64,000 bases of DNA from Muraenolepis orangiensis. Taxonomy: Eukaryota; Chordata; Actinopteri; Gadiformes; Muraenolepididae. Made by a program: the position numbers and the translations under genes. The notes beneath the pieces were generated by a model that was not told the DNA's origin, did not search any database, and was given only the letters and a program-made list of their open reading frames with translations. Location: NCBI GenBank assembly GCA_027704905.1, contig CM051016.1, forward strand, positions 7,098,839-7,162,838, given 5' to 3'. Each line of letters begins with the position of its first letter. The first letter of the stretch is position 1. Shown here one piece after another: positions 11,110 to 21,423 of the stretch.

Positions 11110-11545
11110 CGGAATGGAATGCAATACAATAGAATGCTTACTCCTTTCTAAAACACTTCAATACAAATAACAATAAAGTGACTGATGGATGATATGTACA
11201 TGTGTTGAATTGTACAAAAAACATTTAAAAAACATGTTAAAGTACCAGTTGTGCAGCAGCATCATGAATGCAGTGCAGTACAGTGCAGTACAGTGCAGTA
11301 AAGTACAGTGGCTGTAATGAGTCTAGAAGTCCAGCAAAAGTATGATAGTGTGATGTAATATTGATTACAAATTGACGATAGTGGCAGCACTCCTAGCAGT
11401 TCTGTAGGCGCACTGCCTGTGGATTAAAAAAATCCTTGAACCTGGTAGTCCTTGTACGGATGCTACCGATTGTACCGGCGACCGGACCGCAGGGGGGAGA
11501 AGAGATGGTGCCCACGGTCGTTATGGTCCTGTGCGACACTGCATA
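11110..11545 (-). mobile_element. LINE 3' UTR-like repeat (block B copy)
   Basis: Same element as 4480-4930. Confidence 0.5.
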
Positions 11546-11735
11546 TTTTATAACAATGGATTAATCAGTCTCATGAATTGTACAATGGTTAGATCAGCTG
11601 AAACCATATTAGAGGAATCTTAAACCAATGCCAGGTAAGGTATCGATGTGCTTGGGGCCTTTTTTTAACCTGGGGCTTCGGTGTTGTCGTACAGCACAGT
11701 GTGATACTAATCCTTTTCTCAAACCTGTGCTGTAG

Positions 11736-11890
11736 GAAATGATGTCGGGTGGAAACGATGTCAGCCAGACCTCCTTACGCATCAAGCACCAGGGGGACAA
11801 CCAGGAGGGCCATGACTACCTGTCCTGCAGCCACACCAAGCATGTGGGAATATACCAGACAAGCACAGTGGCACACAAAGCGTACAACAG
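11736..11890 (+). pseudogene. TRBV relic B
   Basis: Follows TGCTGTAG, a possible acceptor. It reads GNDVSQTSLRIKHQGDN and then YLSCSHTKHVGIYQ before decaying into the CT repeat. It is the partner of relic A and shares its truncation after the first-cysteine segment. Confidence 0.6.
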
Positions 11891-12013
<123 letters not shown>

Positions 12014-12479
12014 CCCCTTTAATAACTATTCAGACAGGTGTCTCCTAGATCCAACATGAGAACCACAGCCCAGTGACACATCTTCCCCTCCCCACTCGCA
12101 ACATGAATTTCAATTGGTCCTCTGCTGCTGCTGCTAACCAATCAAACGGCTCACAAAACATGATGACGCAAAGCAGATACAACAATAAATACCGACCACT
12201 AGGGGGCGTTCTATCATTGTTTTGTGTTGAAGTCAAATGAAAAATCAAAAACGTGACCACCGTCAGTGCCAGAGGGTGAGACATTTAGACGGTTGACCTT
12301 TTACCTCCTCTCCTTTAAATATTCACAAAAAATGGCTCCTCCCACAGGTGTGGTTCCGATACGGTTGCAAGATGGAAATGGGAGACACTGCCATCAAAAT
12401 CATGTAGGCTCTGTTATCGCACGGAAAATACTCCATATGGTTGTGATTATACGATGACAACGCTGAGCTAGCTAGCACT

Positions 12480-13026
12480 ATGTTGACGACCCCATGCCTT
12501 GCGCTGATTCTTACATTTACGGTTGTCTCAAGTACTGTCTAAGTTACATTTTATCCTATTTTGCTTCATTGTTGTACATTCTGCGATGTAATCTTTGTGG
12601 TGTTACTTAGTGTCACATTTAAATATTACCGACCTCTTTCCACTCTCCAGGATTTATTTTCACCGGTTGGTTTTTGCTACGATCATTTGATGACTTTGTT
12701 CTTGTCTCTTCTCTGTAGGCGTCTCTCTCAGCGACCAAGTTCACCAAACTCCAACTGAGATGGTTGTGGCCATCGGGTCAGGAGGAACCACCACGCTGAC
12801 CTGCTCCCACAGCATTCAGGGCTACAACCGAATCCTCTGGTACAAGCAACAACGCAGTGATAAACAGCTACAGTTCCTCGGTTACATGTCTTCCACGACT
12901 CCGGTTCCTGAAAATGGAATGTCTGTTACCATGGGTGGGAGTGCAGATCAAGACCAAAACGCCACGTTAACGGTGCAGGAGATCGACCTGGAGAGCAGCG
13001 CTGTGTATTTCTGTGCCGCTAGTTTA
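12480..13026 (+). CDS. TRBV: TRBV gene V2, inverted relative to TRBC
   Basis: Close paralogue of V1. Exon 1 (12,480-12,531) encodes MLTTPCLALILTFTVVS with donor GTACTG. Exon 2 (12,719-13,026) follows TCTTCTCTGTAG. It keeps TLTCSH, LWYKQQ, and SSAVYFCAAS. Differences from V1 cluster in the CDR1 and CDR2 regions (IQGYNRILW against IGGCYRIFW; GYMSSTTPVPENG against GLNIAETPYPEKG), as expected for selected V paralogues. The frame is intact, a 23-type RSS is attached, and orientation is opposite to TRBC. It should be usable by inversional joining. Confidence 0.92.
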
Positions 13027-13064
13027 CACAATGCAGCGTATGACGGGTTCACCGTACAAAAACC
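13027..13064 (+). other. 23-type RSS of V2
   Basis: Heptamer CACAATG, 22-bp spacer, nonamer ACAAAAACC (13,056-13,064). Confidence 0.9.
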
Positions 13065-13579
13065 CCCTCATCTAATAAAGTTATCTGATTAACCGCCACC
13101 TGCATGAAGCGTCTCAGCATCAGCCCGATCATCTCCTTTCATTCAGTGCCAACGCATCCTTGAGTTCACTGTGGGGAATCCTTCTAGTCTAGAGCAAAGT
13201 CACTAGACCACATGCTGAGGTTATCTGTGTATTATGAACAGCATAATAATATATACATTATGTATATATATAATACATTTTGTGTGTGTGCATGCGTGTG
13301 TGCGTGTGTTGCCTTTCATGTCTTTCCTCTAGATGGCGTGAACGAATAACTAAATAAATTTCCCCCAGTATAATCTCACAGTAAACTTGATGAAGCCTAC
13401 TTTGGATCTCCCTTCTATTAGAGAATGGAGAGTCGCTGTTTCCTCCTTCACAACGAGTTGTGCCGTCGGATGTTGAATAACATGTAACACTAATTAAAGC
13501 CAAATCGTTTTTAGTTTGGTATATTTTTGGTCAGTATTAGGGTAAGGTTTGTGTGTGTCTGGTAGCTGTGATGTCTGAG

Positions 13580-13860
13580 TCGAGATGGAGAGGGTGAGTC
13601 AAGAGGGAGGAGGTTACTGGGGTGTCTTTGAAGTGTGAGTCGAGAGGGAGGGGGTCACTGCAATGTCTTTGAAGGGTGATTCAAGAGGGAGGGGGTCACT
13701 GCAATGTCTTTGAAGGGTGATTCAAGAGGGAGGGGGTCACTGCAGTGTCTTTGAAGGGTGAGTCGAGAGGGAGGAGGTCACTGCTGTCTCTCTGAAGGGT
13801 GATTTCAGAGGAAGGGGGTCACTGCAGTGTCCAGAGGGGGAGGGGGTCAGTGTCCTTTTT
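13580..13860. repeat. Minisatellite, unit about 43 bp
   Basis: About six units of the GAGTCGAGAGGGAGGGGGTC type, then a poly-G run at 13,862-13,876. Confidence 0.85.
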
Positions 13861-14329
13861 TGGGGGGGGGGGGGGCAGCTCAAAAAGGATGATAACCATT
13901 GACTTTGGAGAGCAACATGACATGCCAAGTCCCTCCTTTATTTCTACCAACACATACAGTAGGTATATCAGCCTCATACAGGCTGTGTCTAGTGAGGTCA
14001 CTTCCTGTCTCCCATCACACAGTCGTTGGCTTTTGTCACACACTAATGGTTTGCAGTGCCTTAGCGTCTACCGTTGGACCACTAAGGCCAGGATCTGTTG
14101 ACCCAATGAGACTCCTTTGTATATTTTACCTTACAGGTAATAACTTAAGAATCTGTTGAATCATCTGTTGTTAAAAATAGTTCATTGTTATTAAATATTG
14201 TAAAAATATGATTTCTGAAATCAAATAATTGTTTGTTATTTATTTAATGGCATGACTCTCATATACTATAAGAGTTTCATGTCAATGAAAAACGGTTTCC
14301 AATGCTAGTCTGTTCCTGTCTTTCCCCAG

Positions 14330-14565
14330 GGATGTATCTGGGTATTGTAGTCCATCAGACACTATCCAAACTCGTCCGGAAGCTTGGGGACAGCGCAGAG
14401 TTCGTCTGTACGCACGGCAGAACAGACGAACAGAGTGATTCTGTTAACGTGGAAGGGTCGTTTAAAGAGGACTTTACCCTGTCTGGGGACCTCAGCGGGG
14501 ACACCGCCAAGAACGGCTCTCTGCCAGTTCTTCTGAAAGACCCCAAGAGTGGCAGAGTGTATTAG
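14330..14565 (+). pseudogene. TRBV: TRBV pseudogene with central deletion
   Basis: After the acceptor CTTTCCCCAG it reads VVHQTLSKLVRKLGDSAEFV then CTHG (first Cys), and then jumps to VEGSFKEDFTLSGDL, which is FR3. FR2 with its Trp and most of CDR2 are missing. The end reads KDPKSGRVY and stop, where a V gene would have DSAVYYC. A nonamer-like ACAAAAACA remains at 14,612-14,620 but there is no heptamer. The frame stays open through the deletion. Same strand as V1 and V2. Confidence 0.75.
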
Positions 14566-14869
14566 CTTAGCTAACCATTGCTAGCTCAACACACGTCCGC
14601 CGCACCTCTTTACAAAAACACGTTGTTTGCCTTCTTACCCACGTGGCGGTTTGGAGCGAAGACCTCGTATCAGTCCCCCGGCCACCTGTGTTTGAGGTCT
14701 CAACTCTTAGTCATATATATATATTTTCTATATATATTCTATACATTTATTGTTTGTGTCCTCAACCCATCTGCGGTATGTCTCAACCTTCCCCCCTCCA
14801 TGAATGTTCATTTTGTGAACATTCACGTCAGCACCCTGTCTACCCCCGCCCCAGCCCCTGCACCTCTCC

Positions 14870-15100
14870 TTGTCCTCACAGATGGTGACCCGGTTTGGAT
14901 GGTTGAGGAGTTCCTGGCGGTCCGCCGATGAGGCAGAGGATTCCAGTACCTGGTGGACTTGGAGTTGGGTCCCTCCTTCCTACCTGGCCGACCCCTCCCT
15001 GCTCACAGACTTCTACCAGGCGCACCCCAATGCCCCTTGAAGGCCGCCTGTTGTCGCCCTTAGGGAGGGGGGTACTGTTGTGATTCCAAGTCAAGTCAAT
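14870..15100 (+). pseudogene. Gypsy Pol C-terminus (chromodomain-like) fragment
   Basis: Encodes DGDPVWMVEEFLAVRR, a stop, then in frame QYLVDLE and further on LADPSLLTDF-like sequence in another frame. This resembles the chromodomain that ends Pol of fish Ty3/gypsy chromoviruses (VxxLLxxRRxxxxxQYLVDWEGY). It has stops and frameshifts. Probably noncoding. Confidence 0.6.
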
Positions 15101-15159
15101 AACCTCATGAATCTTCTCATGAAGGAGCAGCGTCCCCACAGCACCGCCTTCACTACTAA

Positions 15160-15480
15160 TGTTGTACTTACTTACTACTAACTCACTGCTCATGTTGAAC
15201 TAACTCTACTAACTAACTACTAACTCACTACTAACTCCCTTCTAATGTTGTATTAACTCTATTAACTCACTACTAACTCACTACTAATGTTGTAAAAGTT
15301 CTATACTAACTCACAAATGTTGTACTCACTCATTACTAACTCACTTGTGACTCACTACTAACTCAATACTTATGTTGTACTAACTCTCTACTAACTAACT
15401 ACTACTTTACTTCTAATTGTGTACTAACTCACTACTAACCTACTACTATCTCATCTAACTACAACTACTACAACTACCCA
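15160..15480. repeat. Low-complexity ACTAACTC-type repeat
   Basis: Irregular tandem ACTACTAACTC and ATGTTGTACT words. The same family resumes at 15,958-16,090 on the far side of a LINE 3' end, so the LINE tail appears to be inserted in it. Confidence 0.8.
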
Positions 15481-15957
15481 CCTCTCTATAGTTGACATAT
15501 TTATTACTAAGATACCTGTTTACTGTACCTGCCATATATATTTAAATCTGTTGATAGAACAGCTCCTACTCCTGTGTATACATATACATTTATATATGCC
15601 ATACATTTACATTTATATAGCTCACTTGTATAAACATTTACATTTATATATTTGTATCCTGCTTTCAATAACGGCATACCCCTGATCACTACCTGTTCAA
15701 TTCTCACTTACCTGTATATACATATACCTATTATTATGATCATATCACATTTATATCTAGACTGTCTTTTAACCTGTCAATTTAAACTGTAAATGATATT
15801 ATATTACCAGGCGCTTTACTGCTACATTTGCACTCTGGTTAGATGCTAAATTATTTTAGCTGTACTGTACTTGTGCTGTTCAATGACAATAAATTTGAAT
15901 CTAATCTAATCTAATCTAATCTAATCTAATCTAATCTAATCTAATCTAATCTAATCT
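15481..15957 (+). mobile_element. LINE 3' UTR with (TAATC)n tail
   Basis: Matches the 3' UTR of the LINE at 54.78-55.86 kb (TTTGCACTCTGGTTAGATGC, then CAATGACAATAAA). It ends in about twelve TAATC pentamers, the microsatellite-like tail of this LINE group. 5'-truncated, inserted within the ACTAACTC repeat. Confidence 0.75.
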
Positions 15958-16091
15958 CACTACTAATGTTGTACTTACTCTCTACTATCTCTCTACTCAC
16001 TCACTACTAACTCTCTACTAACTCACTACTCATTCTCTATTAACTCACTACTAACTCTCCTAACTCACTGCTGACTCTAATAACTCACTAC

Positions 16092-16190
16092 TATAGGTTT
16101 GGGAGGGGGTGGGGCTGGAGGTTAGGGAGGGGGTGGGGCTAGAGATTGGGGGAGGGGTTGGGCTTGAGGTTGGGGAGAGGTGGGGCTAGG
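16092..16190 (+). repeat. G-rich minisatellite
   Basis: About three and a half units of a 29-30 bp sequence with GGGAGGGGGTGGGGCT. Many closely spaced G runs make it prone to G-quadruplex formation on the plus strand. Confidence 0.8.
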
Positions 16191-16800
16191 AAATGTACAG
16201 AGAACCGTACATTTGAACTATGACCTCTGGACAGCGTAAAAGTCCTTGAAAAGGACAGCAAAAACCTTATCATAACAACACAAATGAAGATGTTATTGAT
16301 GTTGGTGTCTACCGGTAAGCATATCAAAAAGAAAAACACACACACATTTTCAGCTGTGCGTTGAATCAGCGTCTTAAACTCTGTTCACAATGTATTTAAA
16401 GAAGCGCACACGTCATGGCACATATTTGCATATCTGTTGAGTAGAGGTATAGCACACGTTTTACAACATTTGTATTTTAAAGAGTTTGTGTTTTTCAAAT
16501 TGATTTAGCTAACAAAATAAATAAATAAAGCTAAGTGTGTCTGATTAATTCAATTCCCTTTGAAATACTCTCTACTGTACCTTTTTATTTGAGTTATTTT
16601 ATGTTGTGTTGTTACATTAATTAAGTTAATCTAAGGTTCATGCACTGCCACTGTCTCAAACTACTTTCTTGAGGCCTTGCTTTTATATTTTCATTTTTTT
16701 TTTCATTTTGTAATGATGTTATAATAAGAATCATATTTTGATAAAATCTGTTTATTTCAGTAATCTGGTGCACAGTATGCAGACATTTACCACAAGTAAG
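16191..16800. other. AT-rich spacer, nothing identified
   Basis: No exon, repeat or regulatory motif that I can support. Confidence 0.5.
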
Positions 16801-16802
<2 letters not shown>

Positions 16803-16836
<34 letters not shown>

Positions 16837-16890
16837 TGCGTGCGTGCGTGTGTGTGTGCGTGCGTGCGTGCGTGCGTGCGTGCGTGTGTG
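16803..16890. repeat. (GT)n/(GCGT)n microsatellite
   Basis: Alternating GT passing into GCGT units. The matching tract at 34,842-34,930 differs in length. Confidence 0.95.
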
Positions 16891-17159
16891 TGAGTGTGTA
16901 GATGGATTATTTTCTAAACATATACACACAAGTAAAAACAGGGAATTAACTTGTAATTGATAAAGTATAGTTAAGTTCTAGTCAACAATTCTTCAAATCA
17001 CACCTTTTTGTCTAATATGTTTTGACTTATTACGATAAGTTCTAAACTACTTTTTTCAAATAAGTCAAATCTAAATAAAGAATAAAACGTTTCCATACAC
17101 CTGTAGTTGACTGTTGTCATATAGCAGCTTGTGATTCACCTCAGAAGCACTTTGCAAAA

Positions 17160-17260
17160 TTCTGCACCGGAAACTCCACAGCAAACAGCTGGAAACGCAC
17201 CAGACCGCTTACACCGCGCTCTGTCGCCATAGCAACGGTCGCCAGACAAGCGGAAAGTTC
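17160..17260. promoter_or_regulatory. Cluster of lymphoid-type transcription factor motifs
   Basis: A locally GC-rich stretch holds an ETS-like ACCGGAAAC (17,166-17,174), an E-box CAGCTG (17,186-17,191), an RFX X-box-like GTCGCCATAGCAAC (17,223-17,236) and an ETS-like GCGGAA (17,250-17,255). It lies 70-170 bp before the ETS-RUNX palindrome, about 2.3 kb 3' of the TRBC stop. Motif matching by eye only; short motifs occur by chance. Confidence 0.35.
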
Positions 17261-17329
17261 TCGGGGCTGCGGGTCGAGGTGCACAAGCAGGCGGCAGGTG
17301 TCTGTCTTGGTTGAGGTGGAGAGGAAAGA

Positions 17330-17372
17330 GCTGCTGATGCAGGATGTGGTGACCACATCCTGCATCAGCAGC
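17330..17372. promoter_or_regulatory. Palindrome of two composite ETS-RUNX sites, candidate TRB enhancer core
   Basis: Perfect inverted repeat: 21-bp arms around a single G at 17,351. The inner part of each arm is AGGATGTGGT (17,341-17,350 plus, 17,352-17,361 minus), an ETS core fused to a RUNX core TGTGGT. Composite sites of this form are known in mammalian TCR alpha and beta enhancers. It sits 3' of TRBC and before the inverted V genes, the position of the mammalian beta enhancer. Function is inferred from motif and place only. Confidence 0.45.
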
Positions 17373-17935
17373 CCCTCCTTCTCCACCTCCTCCTCCTCCA
17401 CCCCCTCCAACTTCTCCTCCATCTCCTCCACCTCCTCCCCCATCACCCCCTCCATCTCCTCCACCTCCTCCACCTCCTCCCCCTCCATCTCCTCCACCTC
17501 CTCCGCCCCCTCCACCTCCACCCCCTCCAGCTCCTCCTCCTCCCCCTCCACCTCCTCCTCCTCCACCCCCTCCAACTCATCCTCCTCCCCCATCACCCCC
17601 TCCATCTCCTCCACCTCCTCCCCCTCGATCTCCTCCACCTCCTCCTCCCCCTCCACCTCCACCCCCTCCAGCTCCTCCTCCTCCCCCTCCAGCTCCTCCT
17701 CCTCCACCTCCAGCTCCTCCTCCCCTTCCACCTCCTCCTCCTCCACCTTCTCCTGCTTCACGCCCTCCATCTCCTCCACCTCCTCCACCCCCTCCACCTC
17801 CTCCCCCTCCATCTCCTCCACCTCCTCCTCCCCTCCACCTCCTCCCTTTCCACCTCCTCCCTCCACCTCCTCCCTCCACCTCCTCCTCCACCTCCTCCTC
17901 CAATTCCACCTTCTCCTCCTCCTCCCCCTTCGACT
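17373..17935. repeat. 560-bp polypyrimidine (TCC-rich) tract
   Basis: Almost pure C/T on the plus strand, built from CTCCTCCACC and CCCCTCCATCTC words, with few purines. Open frames on either strand (Ser-rich plus, Glu-rich minus) are by-products of the composition. It begins immediately at the ETS-RUNX palindrome. Confidence 0.9.
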
Positions 17936-18134
17936 GCAGGCCGTCTTGCTCTGAGGTGCCTGTCTTCTAAAGCTTCACACTTTAAAGTTCCTCAAACTGT
18001 TGTTCTATTCAGTCTTCAGGCTGCTGTAAACTAAAGGTGATTATTGGTGAACGATGGTGCACATTTTAGATGATTTCTTACATTGCAGTACATGCAGTAC
18101 AGCGTCAATCAACTCTTGAATGAAACTAGGAGAG

Positions 18135-18400
18135 GATATCAACAGTGAGGGAAATTATTATTTGATCCCTTGCCAATTGTGTAAGTTTGCCCACTGACAA
18201 AGAGGTTAGGTTTATTTTAACAGTGTATTAAAAGTGTATCAACAATAGAATATCATCAAAAAAAACAACATTATATCAAAGTTATACATTTATTTGCTTT
18301 TTAGATTGAGTATTTGGTATTTGATCCCCTAGCAAAACATGACCTATTACTTGGTGGAAAAACCCTTGTTGGCAAGCACAGTGTCGTCAAATGTTTTTAA
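18135..18400. mobile_element. DNA transposon-like remnant
   Basis: Contains TTATTTGATCCCTTGCCAAT, AAGTTTGCCCACTGACAAAG and AAAACATGACCTATTACTTG, words I recall from a widespread DNA-transposon-derived repeat in fish and amphibians. The rest of the element is not seen. Identification is from memory of the family. Confidence 0.4.
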
Positions 18401-18645
18401 TTGGATAAACAGTATATGATACATCCTTGTGTCTTCACATACTTAAACCGTCAATTATGAACGAAACATATTGATTAAATAGTTTCTAAATGTCGTCATA
18501 GACCTATAGTGTGGAGGTTTGTCTTATACAAGTAAGCTATAAATCCACATGAATAATTCATGCTTTAAGTTATTTCTCTCATCTGCATTTGTTTTGACAA
18601 ACTAAGTAAAAAATAAGTAATTTCATCAGAGAGACTTCAATCAAC

Positions 18646-18651
18646 TTTATT
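18646..18651 (-). terminator. Candidate polyadenylation signal of TRBC
   Basis: AATAAA on the minus strand, about 835 bp after the TRBC stop codon. It is the first canonical hexamer I noticed in a reasonable position; usage is unproven. Confidence 0.4.
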
Positions 18652-19337
18652 TTAGAAAGACACATTGGGATATCATGATTATGAAAAGCAAAAACGTTGC
18701 ATTCTGCTTTATAACGAGACGATGGTGTCATGGATTTCAGCACAAGTTATTTCAATAATAATAATTATTATTCATTTATGATGCAATCGGTTCATCCTCG
18801 ACCAGGTTTAAAGGTGATGGAGAGACTAAGACACAGAGGGCTGAAGATCTGATCTAATATGAAAGACAACCCACAGCCTGTCCTGTGTACAACAGGATGT
18901 GTAGATGTTCTACACGTACGTAATGTTTACACACACATAGAGGCAACAACATCAGCCGACACGGTCGATCCATTTCAACGTTCAGCTGTCACAGGTTCTC
19001 ACCGGTCAACTGGCTTACTTCTTAACCTGTGGAAGAGACGGAGAAAGCAGACGTTAAGTTGATCTACAGGCGTCCAGACACCCCTTCAGCCTTCAGAGAA
19101 GACCTTGTTTCAAGGTTCACCTCGACAAAATGTGAATAGAAAATAAGATATAGGTCATACAATTATTTAACAAGGAAGGTGTGTACACGTGTGTACATGC
19201 TGCATGATATATGTGGATTACTATTTCACACATGTCACTCATTAGTGTGTAACTTTAGTGTATGATACTCCCGTATCATACAAACAATTTTGACAATTAC
19301 ATCAAATGTTCCTCGTCAAGTAAACGGGGCAATAATC

Positions 19338-19371
<34 letters not shown>

Positions 19372-19485
19372 TTGTTATAGCATGGTAAGCGTATAGCGTG
19401 GTATATATATGAAATATTTGTTATAGCGTGGTAAAACCAAAATGGTTATCTTTCGTAAAACAACAACATAGAGAGCATGTTAGCT

Positions 19486-20607
19486 TTACAAACGCACCGT
19501 GGCGTGGGATCGGTTGAGCCCGAGTTTCCACGCCAGTATCGTGATGAAGATTCCGTAGACGATGTTCTTGACGATGAAGATACCGTAGGACAGTTTGGCG
19601 GCCTGGGTCACCTTCACAAATTGATCTACGGGGGAAACAAGCGAGAGCTTTGAAATAACAGTTGGGGGGGGGGGGGGGTAATATTGAGGTTTTGTTTAAC
19701 AGTGAGAGAAGTGTGGGGAGGTGGAGAAAACGTAACGTCTGGCAGTAAATATAAACTATATAGGAGTAAATATCGAATGAAACATAAAGTAAATATACTG
19801 TTAATAATCTGTAATAAAAAAAATGTATATATGTATATATATATGTATGTGTGTGTATATGTTCTTATTATTATTAGTATTATGGTCTTGGTAACAGTTG
19901 TATACAACAGTGGCCTTTACAAGTAAAGTTTACAAGTAAGCATGAACTTCAGGGTAATATCTGTTAGTCGTAGTGTGTACTGGGAGTCCCGACAGAACCA
20001 GTACCTCGAGTTATGCCGCCTGTGGTTTGTTCACATGTGGGAGAGATGAAAAGAAACAACTATTATTACATTATTATATAACTACGCTGGTTTCCTGCCA
20101 ATCAAATCCAGGTTTTATTCATCATTCACATGGTGGGGTGTGGTCGTCTGTAGGAGCATCGTCCTCTAGGATGCCCCTACAGGTCAGACTGTGGACATTT
20201 GGGATCGAACCCAGTACCTTGTGGCTGGTCCTCATAAACCTGGCCTGTTCTGGGGTCTATCGGGTCTCCGTAAGCCACGTCTGAGTAGTTAGTCGTCTCC
20301 TTCCCGTCGAAGAAGCTTACGATGCATTTGAACTTGGTGCCGGCGGTCTGCCACCGTTCCGCCGCCACCCTCAGTCGGCTGGTGATCTGGTAATACTTTC
20401 CCTTGCGCAACGCCCGGTGGTCCGTGGCCACGCCGTCTCTGACGGGCTTGCCGTCAACGTGCCAGGACACGGTCACATGGTCCGGGTAGAACCCCGACGC
20501 CACACACACCAGGGTCTTCTTCCTCTTCCTCTCCTGGCGGTCCCTGCACTCCTTGGCGGAGGGCCGGAAAACCTCCACCTTTGGTATTTTGGTGACACGG
20601 CCTGGTT
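19486..20607 (-). CDS. TRBC: T-cell receptor beta constant gene
   Basis: Constant region of the TCR beta chain, a membrane protein that pairs with TCR alpha and CD3. Exon 1 (20,607 down to 20,218) starts after acceptor CCACACAG in phase 1, matching the J segments, and reads EPGRVTKIPKVEVFRPSAKEC, then an Ig C1 domain: TLVCVASGFYPDHVTVSWHV (Cys and Trp), ending with FKCIVSFFDG (second Cys). Its donor is CAAG|GTACTG. Exon 2 (19,625 down to 19,486), after CCCCCGTAG, reads FVKVTQAAKLSYGIFIVKNI then VYGIFITILAW: a transmembrane helix with the Lys needed for CD3 pairing, and a short tail NRSHATVRL ending in TAA. No cysteine is visible in the connecting peptide between the Ig domain and the helix. 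The J to C intron is about 2.4 kb. A second copy lies at 37,528-38,634. Confidence 0.93.
20148..20220 (-). mobile_element. SINE-like fragment at the TRBC exon 1 donor
   Basis: On the minus strand, directly after the exon, the sequence reads TACTGGGTTCGATCCCAAAT. GGTTCGATCCC is a tRNA B-box (RNA polymerase III promoter element) as in tRNA-derived SINEs. It is followed by a 13-bp stem with one mismatch (20,148-20,160 with 20,170-20,182). No clear A-box was found, so it is partial. Confidence 0.4.
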
Positions 20608-20878
20608 CTGTGTGGACAGAGAGATGTCCCGTTAGAACCGGGTTAAACTAGAAAGCGAACATCGAATCAGTTATTCCTTTATTGGCCCATAAGTAATCTA
20701 ACCTTGTTAACAGACAAACAGGGGTGAAAACATGACCTCTGCCCAGGAGGTAATTATTCGCTTTTTTTAAACATTTAATGTGTAGTTGAATGTGTTGTTT
20801 TATGTTATATAACTTAGATAATCATGTCCTTATATAAACACCTTATAGCCTGGTTCTGTGTAACTGAAAGAAGTATGG

Positions 20879-20983
<105 letters not shown>

Positions 20984-21423
20984 CTCTATGTTGTGTTCTT
21001 AGAACTTTGAAGTTAACCTATTTTACTTTTTTCTATTTCTCCATGTGTTTATAGCTGTTTTTCGCTGCTATGCTTAATTCCCCCTTTGTTGTTTCTTAGC
21101 TCCCTGGAGCAAAATCCTCAAGGCTCTCCCCATTTCAATTGATTTGTGATTGTACTCCTATAGCCTACTTGTAGGGTTGTGCTCAACCCTGGTGAACATT
21201 ACTGTGGTTTACCAGGCCCTCAACTACATGACACGCATGTGTTGACATAGAGCTGTATTCATTCACCTTAGTGTGTGAACAGGCAGACAGTTGGCGTGTA
21301 AATCGTTACACTTTGAATTGCCATGATTATGGATGTTGGAGTTTAGTTGAGGACTAGCAGGTTCAAGGATCATGTTTATCCACAGGCAGTGACCTACTGA
21401 ACTGCTAGGAGTGCTGCCACGAT

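Noticed and set aside
17141..17866. A 241-codon Glu-rich frame on the minus strand (longer in copy 2) and a Ser-rich frame on the plus strand.
   Set aside because: Both come from the TCC repeat. No conserved domain, and the frame changes with small repeat differences.
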